A DNA stretch of 18,529 nucleotides from a bacterium (GTDB lineage: Bacteria; Patescibacteriota; Patescibacteriia; Patescibacteriales; JALTFF01). The translations under genes were made by a program, and so were the position numbers. The notes under the pieces were generated by a model. That model did not search any database, was not told where the DNA came from, and saw only the letters and a program-made list of their open reading frames with translations. Shown here piece by piece: positions 1 to 7,160 of this stretch; position 1 is the first letter of the stretch; each line of letters starts with the position of its first letter. The stretch covers positions 1-18,529 of the forward strand of contig JALTFF010000104.1 in assembly GCA_027007465.1 (NCBI GenBank). Reading direction: 5' to 3'.

Positions 1-2220
1 AAAAATATAATTAATTGGTTTATTGGAAGAGACGACGCGCTTTCATTAGAGGTTGTATCTAAAGATGGCTTAATTTCTTTTTATTTAGCTGTGCCAAAAA
101 AAATGAGAAGATTTGTTGAGCAGCAAGTCAATGCTTATTTTCCAGAAGCTCAAGTTGAAGATACTATTGATTATAATATTTTTTCTCCCAAAGCTAAAGT
201 TTTTACAGCAAGATTAAATTTTCAAAAACAAAATATTTTTCCTATAAAAACTTATCATAAATTTGGCGCAGATCCCCTTAATTCTTTAACAAATATTTTA
301 TCAAAATTACAAGATGATGAAGGCGCAGCTATCCAATTTATGATTAGACCTGCTAATAAAAATTGGAGAAGACTATCTAGAAAATTTGCCAATGAAGTTT
401 ATAAAACGCAGGACGTTAAGAAAGCCAGGAATAAAATATTTTCATTGCAATTTTTTTCTTTATTTGAAAATGCATTAGATATTATTCTCCAAAGGAGCAA
501 TAAGAATAAAGATAAAACAATTAATAATGAAAATAAAAAATTATCATCAAGAGAAGAAGAGATGATTAAAGAAATTGAGGAAAAGAGTTCTAAGGCAGGA
601 TTAGAGGTTAATATACGTTTAATTGTTTCCTCAGAAAATAAAGAAAGAGGTGAAATGTATTTAACAAATTTAATTGATATGTTTTCTCAATATAATATTT
701 ATGAATATGGTAATAGTTTTAAAAAAGTAAGAATTTTAAGCCAAAGTAAATTTGTCAAAGATTTTATATACCGCAATTTTAATAAGAGAAAAGTTGTTAT
801 TCTAAATACTGAGGAATTAGCAAGTATTTATCATTTTCCATTGCCAACTACTGAAACGCCTAATATTCGTTGGCTTACTGCTAAAAAATCAGCTGCTCCA
901 GTTGAAGCGCCAGACGAGGGAATTGTTTTAGGCAGGAATGTTTTCAGAGGTATTGAAAAGTTAGTGCATATTAAAAGAGATGATAGAAGAAGACACACTT
1001 ATGTAATTGGTAAATCAGGCACTGGTAAATCAGTACTTTTAGCAAATATGGCTATTCAAGATATTGCCAACGGAGAAGGCGTCTGTGTAATAGATCCGCA
1101 TGGTGATTTAGTTGAAGATATTTTAACTCATATTCCAAAAGAGCGCGCAGAAGATGTAATTTATTTCAAGCCAGCTGATACACAAAGGCCTATGGGTTTG
1201 AATTTATTAGAATATGATAAGAATTATCCAGAGCAAAAAACATTTGTTATTAATGAAATGATAAAAATTTTTGACAAACTTTATGATCTTAAAGCAACTG
1301 GCGGGCCTATATTTGAACAATATATGAGAAATTCAATGCTTTTAATAATGGATGACCCTAAATCTGGATCAACATTGTTGGAAATATCAAAAGTATTATC
1401 AGACCCAAATTTTAGAAAGTATAAATTAAACAAATGTCATGATCAAACAGTTGTTGATTTTTGGAAAAAAGAAGCTGAAAAAGCAGGTGGAGAAGCTGCA
1501 TTGGCAAACATAGTCCCTTATGTCACATCTAAATTAACTTCATTTATTTCAAATGATATGATGAGGCCTATTATTGCTCAACAAAAAAGCGCTTTTAATT
1601 TAAGAGAAATTATGGACCAAAGAAAAATATTATTACTTAATTTATCAAAAGGCCAATTAGGAGAGCTTAACGCGCATTTAATAGGCATGATAATGGTTGG
1701 AAAAATTTTAATTGCCGCTTTATCAAGAACTGACATTTCTCAAGAAAAACGAAAAGATTTTTATTTGTATATTGATGAGTTTCAAAATTTTATTACAGAT
1801 AGCATTGCTATTATTTTATCAGAAGCAAGAAAATATCGTTTGAATTTAATAATTGCTCATCAATATATTGGACAATTAGTAAAAAATCAAGATACAAGCA
1901 TTCGCGATGCTGTTTTTGGCAATGTAGGCACACTTATTAGCTTTAAAATTGGCTCTGAGGATGCTGAATTTTTAGTAAAAGAATACCAACCTGTTTTTAA
2001 TCAATATGATTTAATAAACATTAGCAGATTTAACGCTTATATAAAATTATTAGTTGACAATAGTCCGATTAGGCCATTTTCAATGCAAACATTTCCATTA
2101 AATAGTGGTAATCTTAAAATAGCTGAGAGAATAAAAGGTTTATCTAAACTAAAATATGGTAGAGATAGGAATATAGTAGAGGCAGAAATAATGAGGAGAG
2201 GTGATATAAAATTTAATTAG
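1..2220 (+). CDS. VirD4/TraG-like type IV secretion-type ATPase, 5' truncated by window edge
   Basis: The reading frame is open back to base 1, so the true start lies outside the window. An in-frame GTG at 91 is internal, because the upstream codons already read as coherent protein. Of the 739 visible residues, the first 300 or so have no domain I can name. An RRRHTYVIGKSGTGKS stretch follows, with Walker A GKSGTGKS at about 337-344, then VIDPHGDLVEDI. A Walker B-like FYLYIDEFQ sits near 587-595 and an IIAHQYIGQL motif follows it. These are hallmarks of the FtsK/VirD4/TraG/DUF87 hexameric ATPases that move DNA or protein through membranes. I see no transmembrane segment in the visible part. 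A metallophosphoesterase follows after 12 bases, but no other transfer gene is present. Similar stand-alone ATPases are common in CPR genomes, where the substrate is unknown. The ATPase assignment is firm; a conjugative role is not shown. Confidence 0.85.
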   Translation, partial: KNIINWFIGRDDALSLEVVSKDGLISFYLAVPKKMRRFVEQQVNAYFPEAQVEDTIDYNIFSPKAKVFTARLNFQKQNIFPIKTYHKFGADPLNSLTNILSKLQDDEGAAIQFMIRPANKNWRRLSRKFANEVYKTQDVKKARNKIFSLQFFSLFENALDIILQRSNKNKDKTINNENKKLSSREEEMIKEIEEKSSKAGLEVNIRLIVSSENKERGEMYLTNLIDMFSQYNIYEYGNSFKKVRILSQSKFVKDFIYRNFNKRKVVILNTEELASIYHFPLPTTETPNIRWLTAKKSAAPVEAPDEGIVLGRNVFRGIEKLVHIKRDDRRRHTYVIGKSGTGKSVLLANMAIQDIANGEGVCVIDPHGDLVEDILTHIPKERAEDVIYFKPADTQRPMGLNLLEYDKNYPEQKTFVINEMIKIFDKLYDLKATGGPIFEQYMRNSMLLIMDDPKSGSTLLEISKVLSDPNFRKYKLNKCHDQTVVDFWKKEAEKAGGEAALANIVPYVTSKLTSFISNDMMRPIIAQQKSAFNLREIMDQRKILLLNLSKGQLGELNAHLIGMIMVGKILIAALSRTDISQEKRKDFYLYIDEFQNFITDSIAIILSEARKYRLNLIIAHQYIGQLVKNQDTSIRDAVFGNVGTLISFKIGSEDAEFLVKEYQPVFNQYDLINISRFNAYIKLLVDNSPIRPFSMQTFPLNSGNLKIAERIKGLSKLKYGRDRNIVEAEIMRRGDIKFN

Positions 2221-2232
2221 TTTATTTTATAT

Positions 2233-2739
2233 ATGAAAATAGCAATAATTTCTGACACACATGACAATTTAATAAATTTTAAAAAAGCTACTACTTGGAT
2301 AGAAAAGCAAAAAATTAAAAAAATAATCCACTGCGGAGATATTTGTTCGCCTAGTGTTTTAAAAAAAGCTTTAGAAAAATTTTCTGGTAAAATTTATTTA
2401 GTTTTTGGAAATGCTGATGGAGATCGTTTTTTAATGACAAAATATATTGAAAAAGATATAATTCCTAATGCAGTTATTTATGGAGAATTAGGTAAAGTTA
2501 AGATAGGCAATAAAAAAATCGCTTTTACTCATTTTCCAGAATTTGCAAAAGGATTAGCTTATAGCGGACAATATGATATTGTTTTTTATGGCCATACTCA
2601 TAAGCCATGGCAAGAAAAAATAAATAATTGTTATTTAGTTAATCCTGGAAATTTAGCTGGCTTATTTTATAAAGCGACTTTTGCGGTGTATAATACTGAA
2701 AACAATAAATTAGAATTAAAAATATTAGAAAGATTATAA
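2233..2739 (+). CDS. YfcE/MJ0936-type metallophosphoesterase
   Basis: This 168-residue protein carries the full set of calcineurin-like phosphoesterase motifs: SDTHDN (D8, H10), CGDI (D36), FGNADGD (N60), THFPE (H100), GYG-like then GHTHKP (H121, H123), and NPGN near 137-140. Together these form a two-metal site that hydrolyses phosphodiesters or phosphomonoesters. Its length is normal for the small YfcE family. It has no signal peptide or membrane segment, so it should be cytoplasmic. The family acts in vitro on model phosphodiesters and its natural substrate is usually unknown, so none is claimed. The gene starts 12 bases after the secretion-type ATPase and is probably cotranscribed with it. 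No ribosome binding site precedes the ATG. Confidence 0.88.
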   Translation: MKIAIISDTHDNLINFKKATTWIEKQKIKKIIHCGDICSPSVLKKALEKFSGKIYLVFGNADGDRFLMTKYIEKDIIPNAVIYGELGKVKIGNKKIAFTHFPEFAKGLAYSGQYDIVFYGHTHKPWQEKINNCYLVNPGNLAGLFYKATFAVYNTENNKLELKILERL

Positions 2740-2979
2740 TTGGAATTGATTATTGGTTAAAAAGTGGAAACAATTAATAAAAATTTATAGAAAAATTAAA
2801 TAAAATTGAACATGGACATACTTTAGAACAATAAGAGAAATGTTCTTCAAAGATAATTCTTAATTTTTTCAATGTAATAACAAAAACAAAAAAATGATTT
2901 ACAATATAAAATGTTAGATAATGGAAAATTTATTAACAGATAAACAATTACAGCTTTATCTTTGATGCGCGAATATTTA
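2740..2979. other. Convergent intergenic spacer with weak hairpin
   Basis: This 240-base spacer separates two genes that point at each other. It holds a short inverted repeat, AGAACA at 2825-2830 and TGTTCT at 2841-2846 with a 10-base loop, and later T-rich runs, which could serve as a weak terminator. No intact gene is visible. Interrupted protein-like fragments in the + frames are discussed as a possible relic. Confidence 0.3.
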
Positions 2980-3402
2980 TTAAAACAAATAAAATCCTAT
3001 TATACTGATAATAAAACCAATTAAAGAGCCAACAAAAACTTGGGCTGGTGTATGACCAATATGCTCTAATAAGTGAGGGTATTTATTTTTTAGTTTGCCA
3101 TCAAGATCCTTGATTAACATATTTAAAACATAGCTGTGATTGCCAAGATAAGTTCTAAATCCTAAGGCATCACGAATGATAATAATTGCGAAAATGATTG
3201 AAAAGGCAAAAATAGGTGAATTAAAGCCTTGCTTTAAGCCGATAATAGTTGTTAAGGAAATTACTACAGCGCTATGGCCTGATGGCATTCCAGAATAAGC
3301 TAATAAATCTTGGTGATTAAATTTCTGCTTGTTTGATTTAATAAAAAATTTTATGGCTTGGCATAATATTCCAGATATGATTGGCAGAATTAAGATTAAC
3401 AT
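2980..3402 (-). CDS. YuiD/DUF212 family membrane protein (divergent PAP2 / acid phosphatase-like)
   Basis: This 140-residue, strongly hydrophobic protein has three or four likely membrane segments, near residues 1-20, 46-60, 64-80 and 120-140. Diagnostic motifs are SGMPSGHSA (37-45), RDALGFR (77-83) and EHIGHTPAQVFVGSL (113-127). These match the DUF212 family (Bacillus YuiD), which is distantly related to PAP2 phosphatases through the PSGH motif. A membrane phosphatase role, for example on lipid-linked phosphates, is plausible but unproven. The length equals the family norm. A perfect TATAAT on the minus strand (3425-3430) lies 22 bases before the ATG and could be its -10 element, but I see no clear -35 box. 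There is no Shine-Dalgarno sequence. Confidence 0.85.
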   Translation of the reverse strand: MLILILPIISGILCQAIKFFIKSNKQKFNHQDLLAYSGMPSGHSAVVISLTTIIGLKQGFNSPIFAFSIIFAIIIIRDALGFRTYLGNHSYVLNMLIKDLDGKLKNKYPHLLEHIGHTPAQVFVGSLIGFIISIIGFYLF

Positions 3403-3523
3403 AATTTTTTTAAATAAAAGTTAAATTATAAAGATGATTGTATTTTTTATTAGATAGATAACTTAGAGCTATGAATGGAATTTTTTAAAAATTCTTTCAT
3501 CAATGGACAAATTTGGAAATGAT

Positions 3524-3546
3524 CTCAACTTTTTGAAGGAGTTGAG
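3524..3546. repeat. Inverted repeat CTCAACT/AGTTGAG upstream of pcm
   Basis: A perfect 7-bp inverted repeat with a 9-base loop lies in the divergent spacer between the DUF212 gene and pcm. It is not followed by a long T-run on either strand, so it is a poor terminator. It may be a regulatory hairpin or a protein-binding site. Confidence 0.4.
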
Positions 3547-3559
3547 CTACTTTAAAATG

Positions 3560-3588
3560 ATAAATGCTATAGTTATTATAGCATTTAT
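3560..3588. repeat. 12-bp perfect inverted repeat just upstream of pcm
   Basis: ATAAATGCTATA (3560-3571) and TATAGCATTTAT (3577-3588) are perfect reverse complements with a 5-base loop. The repeat ends 20 bases before the pcm ATG. A TATAGT hexamer (3586-3591) overlaps its right arm and could be a -10 box, so the repeat could act as an operator or as a hairpin at the start of the mRNA. No poly-T follows, which argues against a terminator on the + strand. Confidence 0.5.
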
Positions 3589-3608
3589 AGTATTTAAATA
3601 AAAATCTT

Positions 3609-4238
3609 ATGAATTTTGTTGATAAACTAATCAGGAATAGATATTTAAAAAGTCCAGAAATAATACAAGCTTTTAGAAAAATAAGTAGGTCTGATTTCTT
3701 GCCAGATAAAATAAGAGATCAAGCAGAAATTGATGCTCCATTATCAATTGGCTATGGACAAACAATTTCACAACCATCAACAGTGGCTTTTATGTTGGAA
3801 TTGCTTCAACCTCAAAAAGGTGATAAGATATTAGAGGTTGGAACTGGTTCTGGTTGGCAAACAGCGCTATTGGCTGAAATAGTTGGAGGTAATGGAAAAG
3901 TTATCTCAATAGAAAGAATTAGGGAATTAAAAAAATTTGCGCAAGATAATTGTAAAAGATATAATTTTATTAAATCAGGGATTATTAAAATATTTTATGG
4001 TGATGGTTCTATTGGGATGAAAGATCAAGCTCCTTTTGATAAAATAATTGTTGCAGCAGCTTATCCAGATATACCGCAAGAGCTTATGGAACAACTTAGA
4101 GTAAATGGCAGTCTTGTGATGCCAGTTGGTAAATATGGATTTCAAGAAATAGTTTTATTGAAAAAGAAAAACAATTTAAAATTTGAAGAGGAAAAATATC
4201 CAGGGTTTATTTTTGTTCCATTAATAAGAAAACAATAA
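3609..4238 (+). CDS. pcm: Protein-L-isoaspartate O-methyltransferase
   Basis: This cytoplasmic enzyme uses S-adenosylmethionine to methylate L-isoaspartyl residues in damaged proteins, so that they can revert to aspartate. The 209 residues contain the family's substrate-side motif YGQTISQP (49-56). SAM motif I is EVGTGSGW (76-83), followed by the acidic ISIER strand end (99-103). GDGSIG (131-136) and PFDKIIVAAAYPDIP (142-156) come next, and the C-terminal strand FVPLIR (202-207) closes the fold. Length and motif order are normal. It heads a tight cluster: mltG begins 5 bases after its stop. The start is fixed by the 206-base non-coding spacer upstream. There is no Shine-Dalgarno sequence; two inverted repeats lie in the leader region. 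Confidence 0.93.
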   Translation: MNFVDKLIRNRYLKSPEIIQAFRKISRSDFLPDKIRDQAEIDAPLSIGYGQTISQPSTVAFMLELLQPQKGDKILEVGTGSGWQTALLAEIVGGNGKVISIERIRELKKFAQDNCKRYNFIKSGIIKIFYGDGSIGMKDQAPFDKIIVAAAYPDIPQELMEQLRVNGSLVMPVGKYGFQEIVLLKKKNNLKFEEEKYPGFIFVPLIRKQ

Positions 4239-4243
4239 ATAAT

Positions 4244-5296
4244 ATGATTAAAAAAACATATTCTATATTATGCCTCATCTTAGTTATTTTAATTTTAGCA
4301 GTTATTTTTTACTGGAAAGTTGTTATCTATAGTCCAATCAATAGCAATAGCGCAAAAGAAATAAGTTTTATTGTTAAACCAGGCCAAAGTATTAGTAAAA
4401 TAATTGATAATTTAAAAAAACAAGGTTTTATAAGGAATAAACTTATCTTTAAAATCTATATTCTTTTAACCAATCAGAAAAAATTTATTGCCTCAGAGCA
4501 TATTTTAAGAAAAAATATGAGCTTAGCTGAAATAGTTAAAGAATTATCAGCTAATATACCAAGAAATCAGGAAAGGACAATTACAATCATTGAAGGTTGG
4601 AATATTAATGATATAGCTAATTATTTTGAAAAAAATAAAATTACAGATAAAAGTACATTTTTAGATTTAACAAGGAATAGTCAATGGTTGTTAAAAAAGA
4701 AGGACAAAGGAATAATTAAAGATGATTTATTGTTAAAGATGCTACAGGATAAAAAATTAGAGGGATTTCTTTTTCCAGATACTTATCGCATTTATAAAAA
4801 TGCATCACCAGAACAGGTAATAATAAAAATGTTAAATAATTTTGACAAGAAAATAGCTCCATATAAAAATGAAATTCATAACAATAAAATAGCTGGAAGC
4901 AAAAGAACACTTTACGAGATTATTACAATGGCGTCTATTTTAGAAAAAGAAGTAAGAACATATCAAGATAAAAGATTGGTTTCTGGAATTTTTTGGAAAA
5001 GAATAGAAAAAAATCAACCATTAGAATCTTGCGCTACATTAGCATATGCTTTGAAAAAGAATAAGTATAGATATAGTTCTGAAGATATTAAAGTAAAGAG
5101 TTTGTATAATACATATCAAAATAAGGGATTGCCACCTAGTCCAATTTGCAATCCAGGTTTAGATTCTATAAAAGCCGCGCTTCATCCAAAATTTAGTCAA
5201 TATAACTATTTTCTAAATAGGCCTAGTGATGGTAAAACTATTTTTAGCAGAACATTAAGAGAGCATAATATAAATAAAGAAAAATATTTAGAATAA
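4244..5296 (+). CDS. mltG: Endolytic murein transglycosylase MltG (YceG-like)
   Basis: MltG cleaves nascent glycan strands of peptidoglycan in the periplasmic or outer face of the membrane, setting strand length. The 350-residue protein has one N-terminal membrane anchor (about 7-26). A LysM-like segment follows (about 40-65, FIVKPGQSISKI). The YceG catalytic domain includes ITIIEGWNINDIA (113-125), GFLFPDTYRI (174-183), SILEKEV with the probable catalytic Glu234, YNTYQNKGLPPSPICNPG (288-305) and IKAALHP (309-315). The usual LQSDPT segment reads LESCAT here (260-265). The gene sits between pcm and a UMP kinase with gaps of 5 and 4 bases, which suggests one transcript. Its presence implies a peptidoglycan wall, in agreement with ddl in this window. 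Confidence 0.92.
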   Translation: MIKKTYSILCLILVILILAVIFYWKVVIYSPINSNSAKEISFIVKPGQSISKIIDNLKKQGFIRNKLIFKIYILLTNQKKFIASEHILRKNMSLAEIVKELSANIPRNQERTITIIEGWNINDIANYFEKNKITDKSTFLDLTRNSQWLLKKKDKGIIKDDLLLKMLQDKKLEGFLFPDTYRIYKNASPEQVIIKMLNNFDKKIAPYKNEIHNNKIAGSKRTLYEIITMASILEKEVRTYQDKRLVSGIFWKRIEKNQPLESCATLAYALKKNKYRYSSEDIKVKSLYNTYQNKGLPPSPICNPGLDSIKAALHPKFSQYNYFLNRPSDGKTIFSRTLREHNINKEKYLE

Positions 5297-5300
5297 ATAT

Positions 5301-5993
5301 ATGTTTTTAAATAATAATAAATTTATTATATCACTTGGCGGTTCTTTAATAGCTCCAAATAATAAAGTAGATTGGAAATATTTAAAAAGATTCTATCAAT
5401 TAATTGTAGAGCAAACTAAACAATCTAAAAAATTCTATATAATTACAGGTGGTGGATCTATTTGTCGTGAATATCAACAAGCAGTTGGTAAAATTACTAA
5501 TTTAAGTGATAATGAAATAGACTGGTTGGGAATTTATGTCACTCATCTTAATGCTGAATTATTAAAGATTATATTTAGAAAAATAGCTGATAAAAGAATT
5601 ATTAAAAATCCAACAGAACATTTTAATAGTTCTAAAAAAGTAATTATTGCTGGTGGTTGGAAGCCAGGTTGGTCAACAGATTATATTGCAGTAATACTTG
5701 CTAAACAATATAGGATTAATACAATTATAAATTTATCTAATATTGATTATGTTTATAATAAAGATCCTAATAAGTGCAAAGATGCTAAAAGAATAAAAAG
5801 AATTAATTGGATAGAGTTTAGAAAAATAGTAGGTAACGAACATAAGCCAGGAATAAATATGCCATTTGATCCAATAGCCAGTAAAAAAGCAGAAGGATTA
5901 GGGTTAAAAGTTATTATTATGAATGGTAGTAAAATAAAAAATTTAGAAAATTACTTAAATCACCAAAAAGTAAAAGGAACATTAGTAGAATAA
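5301..5993 (+). CDS. pyrH: UMP kinase, archaeal type (amino-acid-kinase fold)
   Basis: This enzyme converts UMP to UDP with ATP. The 230 residues show the amino-acid-kinase fold: ISLGGSLI (10-17), ITGGGS (48-53), GGWKPGWSTDYIA (118-130), NLSNIDYVYNKDP (144-156) and PGINMPFDPIAS (183-194). The PGxSTD and NxxNIDxVYxKDP patterns match the archaeal subgroup of UMP kinases rather than the usual bacterial PyrH, in which GTGNPF-like motifs are expected. No membrane segment is present. It is the last gene of the pcm-mltG-pyrH cluster, 4 bases after mltG, and is followed by a strong terminator. Another amino-acid-kinase specificity cannot be fully excluded, but the GGxxPGxSTD motif argues for UMP kinase. 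Confidence 0.82.
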   Translation: MFLNNNKFIISLGGSLIAPNNKVDWKYLKRFYQLIVEQTKQSKKFYIITGGGSICREYQQAVGKITNLSDNEIDWLGIYVTHLNAELLKIIFRKIADKRIIKNPTEHFNSSKKVIIAGGWKPGWSTDYIAVILAKQYRINTIINLSNIDYVYNKDPNKCKDAKRIKRINWIEFRKIVGNEHKPGINMPFDPIASKKAEGLGLKVIIMNGSKIKNLENYLNHQKVKGTLVE

Positions 5994-5995
5994 AA

Positions 5996-6032
5996 ATAAA
6001 ACAGACTATATTTTAAAAACAGTCTGTTTTAT
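5996..6032. terminator. Bidirectional rho-independent-type terminator
   Basis: A 12-bp perfect stem (5996-6007 pairing with 6021-6032, core AAAACAGACT/AGTCTGTTTT) encloses a 13-base loop. It lies between the convergent pyrH and hup stop codons. T-rich sequence closes the right arm for + transcripts, and A-rich sequence on the left gives T-rich RNA for - transcripts. It should end both operons. Confidence 0.8.
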
Positions 6033-6055
6033 CTAATAAAAAGGTACTATTTTAT

Positions 6056-6331
6056 TTATTTTAAAGCATCTTTTAAGCCTTTGCCAGCCTTAAATTTAGG
6101 AACAGTAACTGCTGGAATTTTAATTTTTTCATCTGGTTTTTGAGGATTAACCCCCATTCTTGCTGCTCTTTTTTTTGTTTTAAATACCCCAAAACCAGTT
6201 AAACTAATTTCTTTTCCTGATTTTAAGGTATTAGTTATTGTATCAAGCAATGTTTCTACTACTAAAGTAACTTCTTTTTTGCCAATTTTTGTTTTTTCAG
6301 AAATTGTGTCAACTAATTGAGACTTATTCAT
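6056..6331 (-). CDS. hup: HU-family DNA-binding protein
   Basis: HU is a small dimeric nucleoid protein that bends and compacts DNA. The 91 residues match the family from end to end: MNKSQLVDTISEKT, the hinge GFGVFKTKKRAARMGVNP (46-63) that carries the DNA-binding arm signature, IKIPAVTVPKFKAGK (70-84) and KDALK at the end. Length is normal. It is the last gene of the rny-ymdB-hup run, 31 bases after ymdB. Unlike every other gene here it has a near-perfect Shine-Dalgarno sequence (AAAGGAGGTG, minus strand 6347-6338) seven bases before the ATG, which fits an abundant protein. It may also have its own promoter, as a TATAAT precedes the binding site. Confidence 0.95.
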   Translation of the reverse strand: MNKSQLVDTISEKTKIGKKEVTLVVETLLDTITNTLKSGKEISLTGFGVFKTKKRAARMGVNPQKPDEKIKIPAVTVPKFKAGKGLKDALK

Positions 6332-6337
6332 AATTTC

Positions 6338-6360
6338 ACCTCCTTTCTATTTAAATTATA
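6338..6360 (-). promoter_or_regulatory. Strong ribosome binding site and -10-like box of hup
   Basis: On the minus strand, a perfect TATAAT (6360-6355) is followed by AAAGGAGGTG (6347-6338), seven bases before the hup ATG. The binding site is clear. The promoter is tentative because I find no matching -35 box in the end of ymdB. Confidence 0.6.
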
Positions 6361-6362
6361 GG

Positions 6363-7154
6363 TTATAATATTTTTGCTTCCTTGTCTATTCTTTTGATTC
6401 TTAATGCTTTTTTTGTTTTTTTGTTTATTTCAATATAAATACTATTAAAAATACAGTATCCAGTTTTAGAAATCTCATGGGGTTGCTTGATTTGAGTTAG
6501 AAATTCTCTAATAGCAGGCTCTTTTTTAATACCTAATATACTATCCTTATTTCCTACCATACCAGCATCACTTACGTAAGCTGTTCCATTTTTGCTAATT
6601 TGTAAGTCAGCTGTAGGTGTATGAGTATGGGTTCCTATAATAGCGCTAACTCTATTGTCTAAATAGTATTTTAATGCATTTTTTTCAGAGCTAGCTTCTG
6701 CATGAAAATCTACTAATATAGGAATGTCTGGAAAATTTTTATAAATTTCATCAAACTTTCTAAAAGGGCAGTCATAATTTTTAGCCATAAAAACTCTTCC
6801 TATTAAATTTACCACAATTAGCTTATTTTTGCCAATTTCTATTATTCTCCATCCATCACCAGGGGCAAGTGGAGGGTAATTAGCTGGTCTAATAATAGGA
6901 TATTTTTTATTCTTTAATATTTCTTCAGCTTGTTTATTCTCATATATATGATCTCCAGATGTAAAAAAATCAATCTCTGCTTGTATCATTTCTGTTAATA
7001 TTTTTTCAGTAACACTTCTTCCATGAGCTAAATTTTCTCCATTAGCGATAACTATATCTATTTTAAGCCTTTTTTTTAATTTTGGCAATATATTAGCGAT
7101 ACAAGATCTGCCAATAGAACCAACAATATCGCCAATAAATAATATTTTTATCAT
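6363..7154 (-). CDS. ymdB: YmdB-type metallophosphoesterase (2',3'-cyclic nucleotide phosphodiesterase family)
   Basis: The 263 residues match the YmdB/DR1281 family of two-metal phosphoesterases, known in Bacillus to hydrolyse 2',3'-cyclic nucleotides and to interact genetically with RNase Y. Visible metal-site motifs are FIGDIVG (D9), NGEN (E40, N41), SGDH (D68, H69), VDFHAEASSEK (H151) and IGTHTHTPTAD (H176, H178). The family normally has GNH where this protein has GDH, so one Asn ligand is an Asp. GYCIFN near the C-terminus is also typical. It starts 6 bases after rny, the classic rny-ymdB order known from Firmicutes, and hup follows. It has no signal peptide, membrane segment or Shine-Dalgarno sequence. 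Members that act in RNA-linked signalling support a role tied to RNA decay; the substrate here is inferred. Confidence 0.9.
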   Translation of the reverse strand: MIKILFIGDIVGSIGRSCIANILPKLKKRLKIDIVIANGENLAHGRSVTEKILTEMIQAEIDFFTSGDHIYENKQAEEILKNKKYPIIRPANYPPLAPGDGWRIIEIGKNKLIVVNLIGRVFMAKNYDCPFRKFDEIYKNFPDIPILVDFHAEASSEKNALKYYLDNRVSAIIGTHTHTPTADLQISKNGTAYVSDAGMVGNKDSILGIKKEPAIREFLTQIKQPHEISKTGYCIFNSIYIEINKKTKKALRIKRIDKEAKIL

Positions 7155-7160
7155 ATAATT

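Noticed and set aside
91..2220. GTG at 91 as the start of the secretion-type ATPase
   Set aside because: The frame stays open and protein-like back to base 1, with no stop and no start signal before the GTG, so the gene is cut by the window edge.
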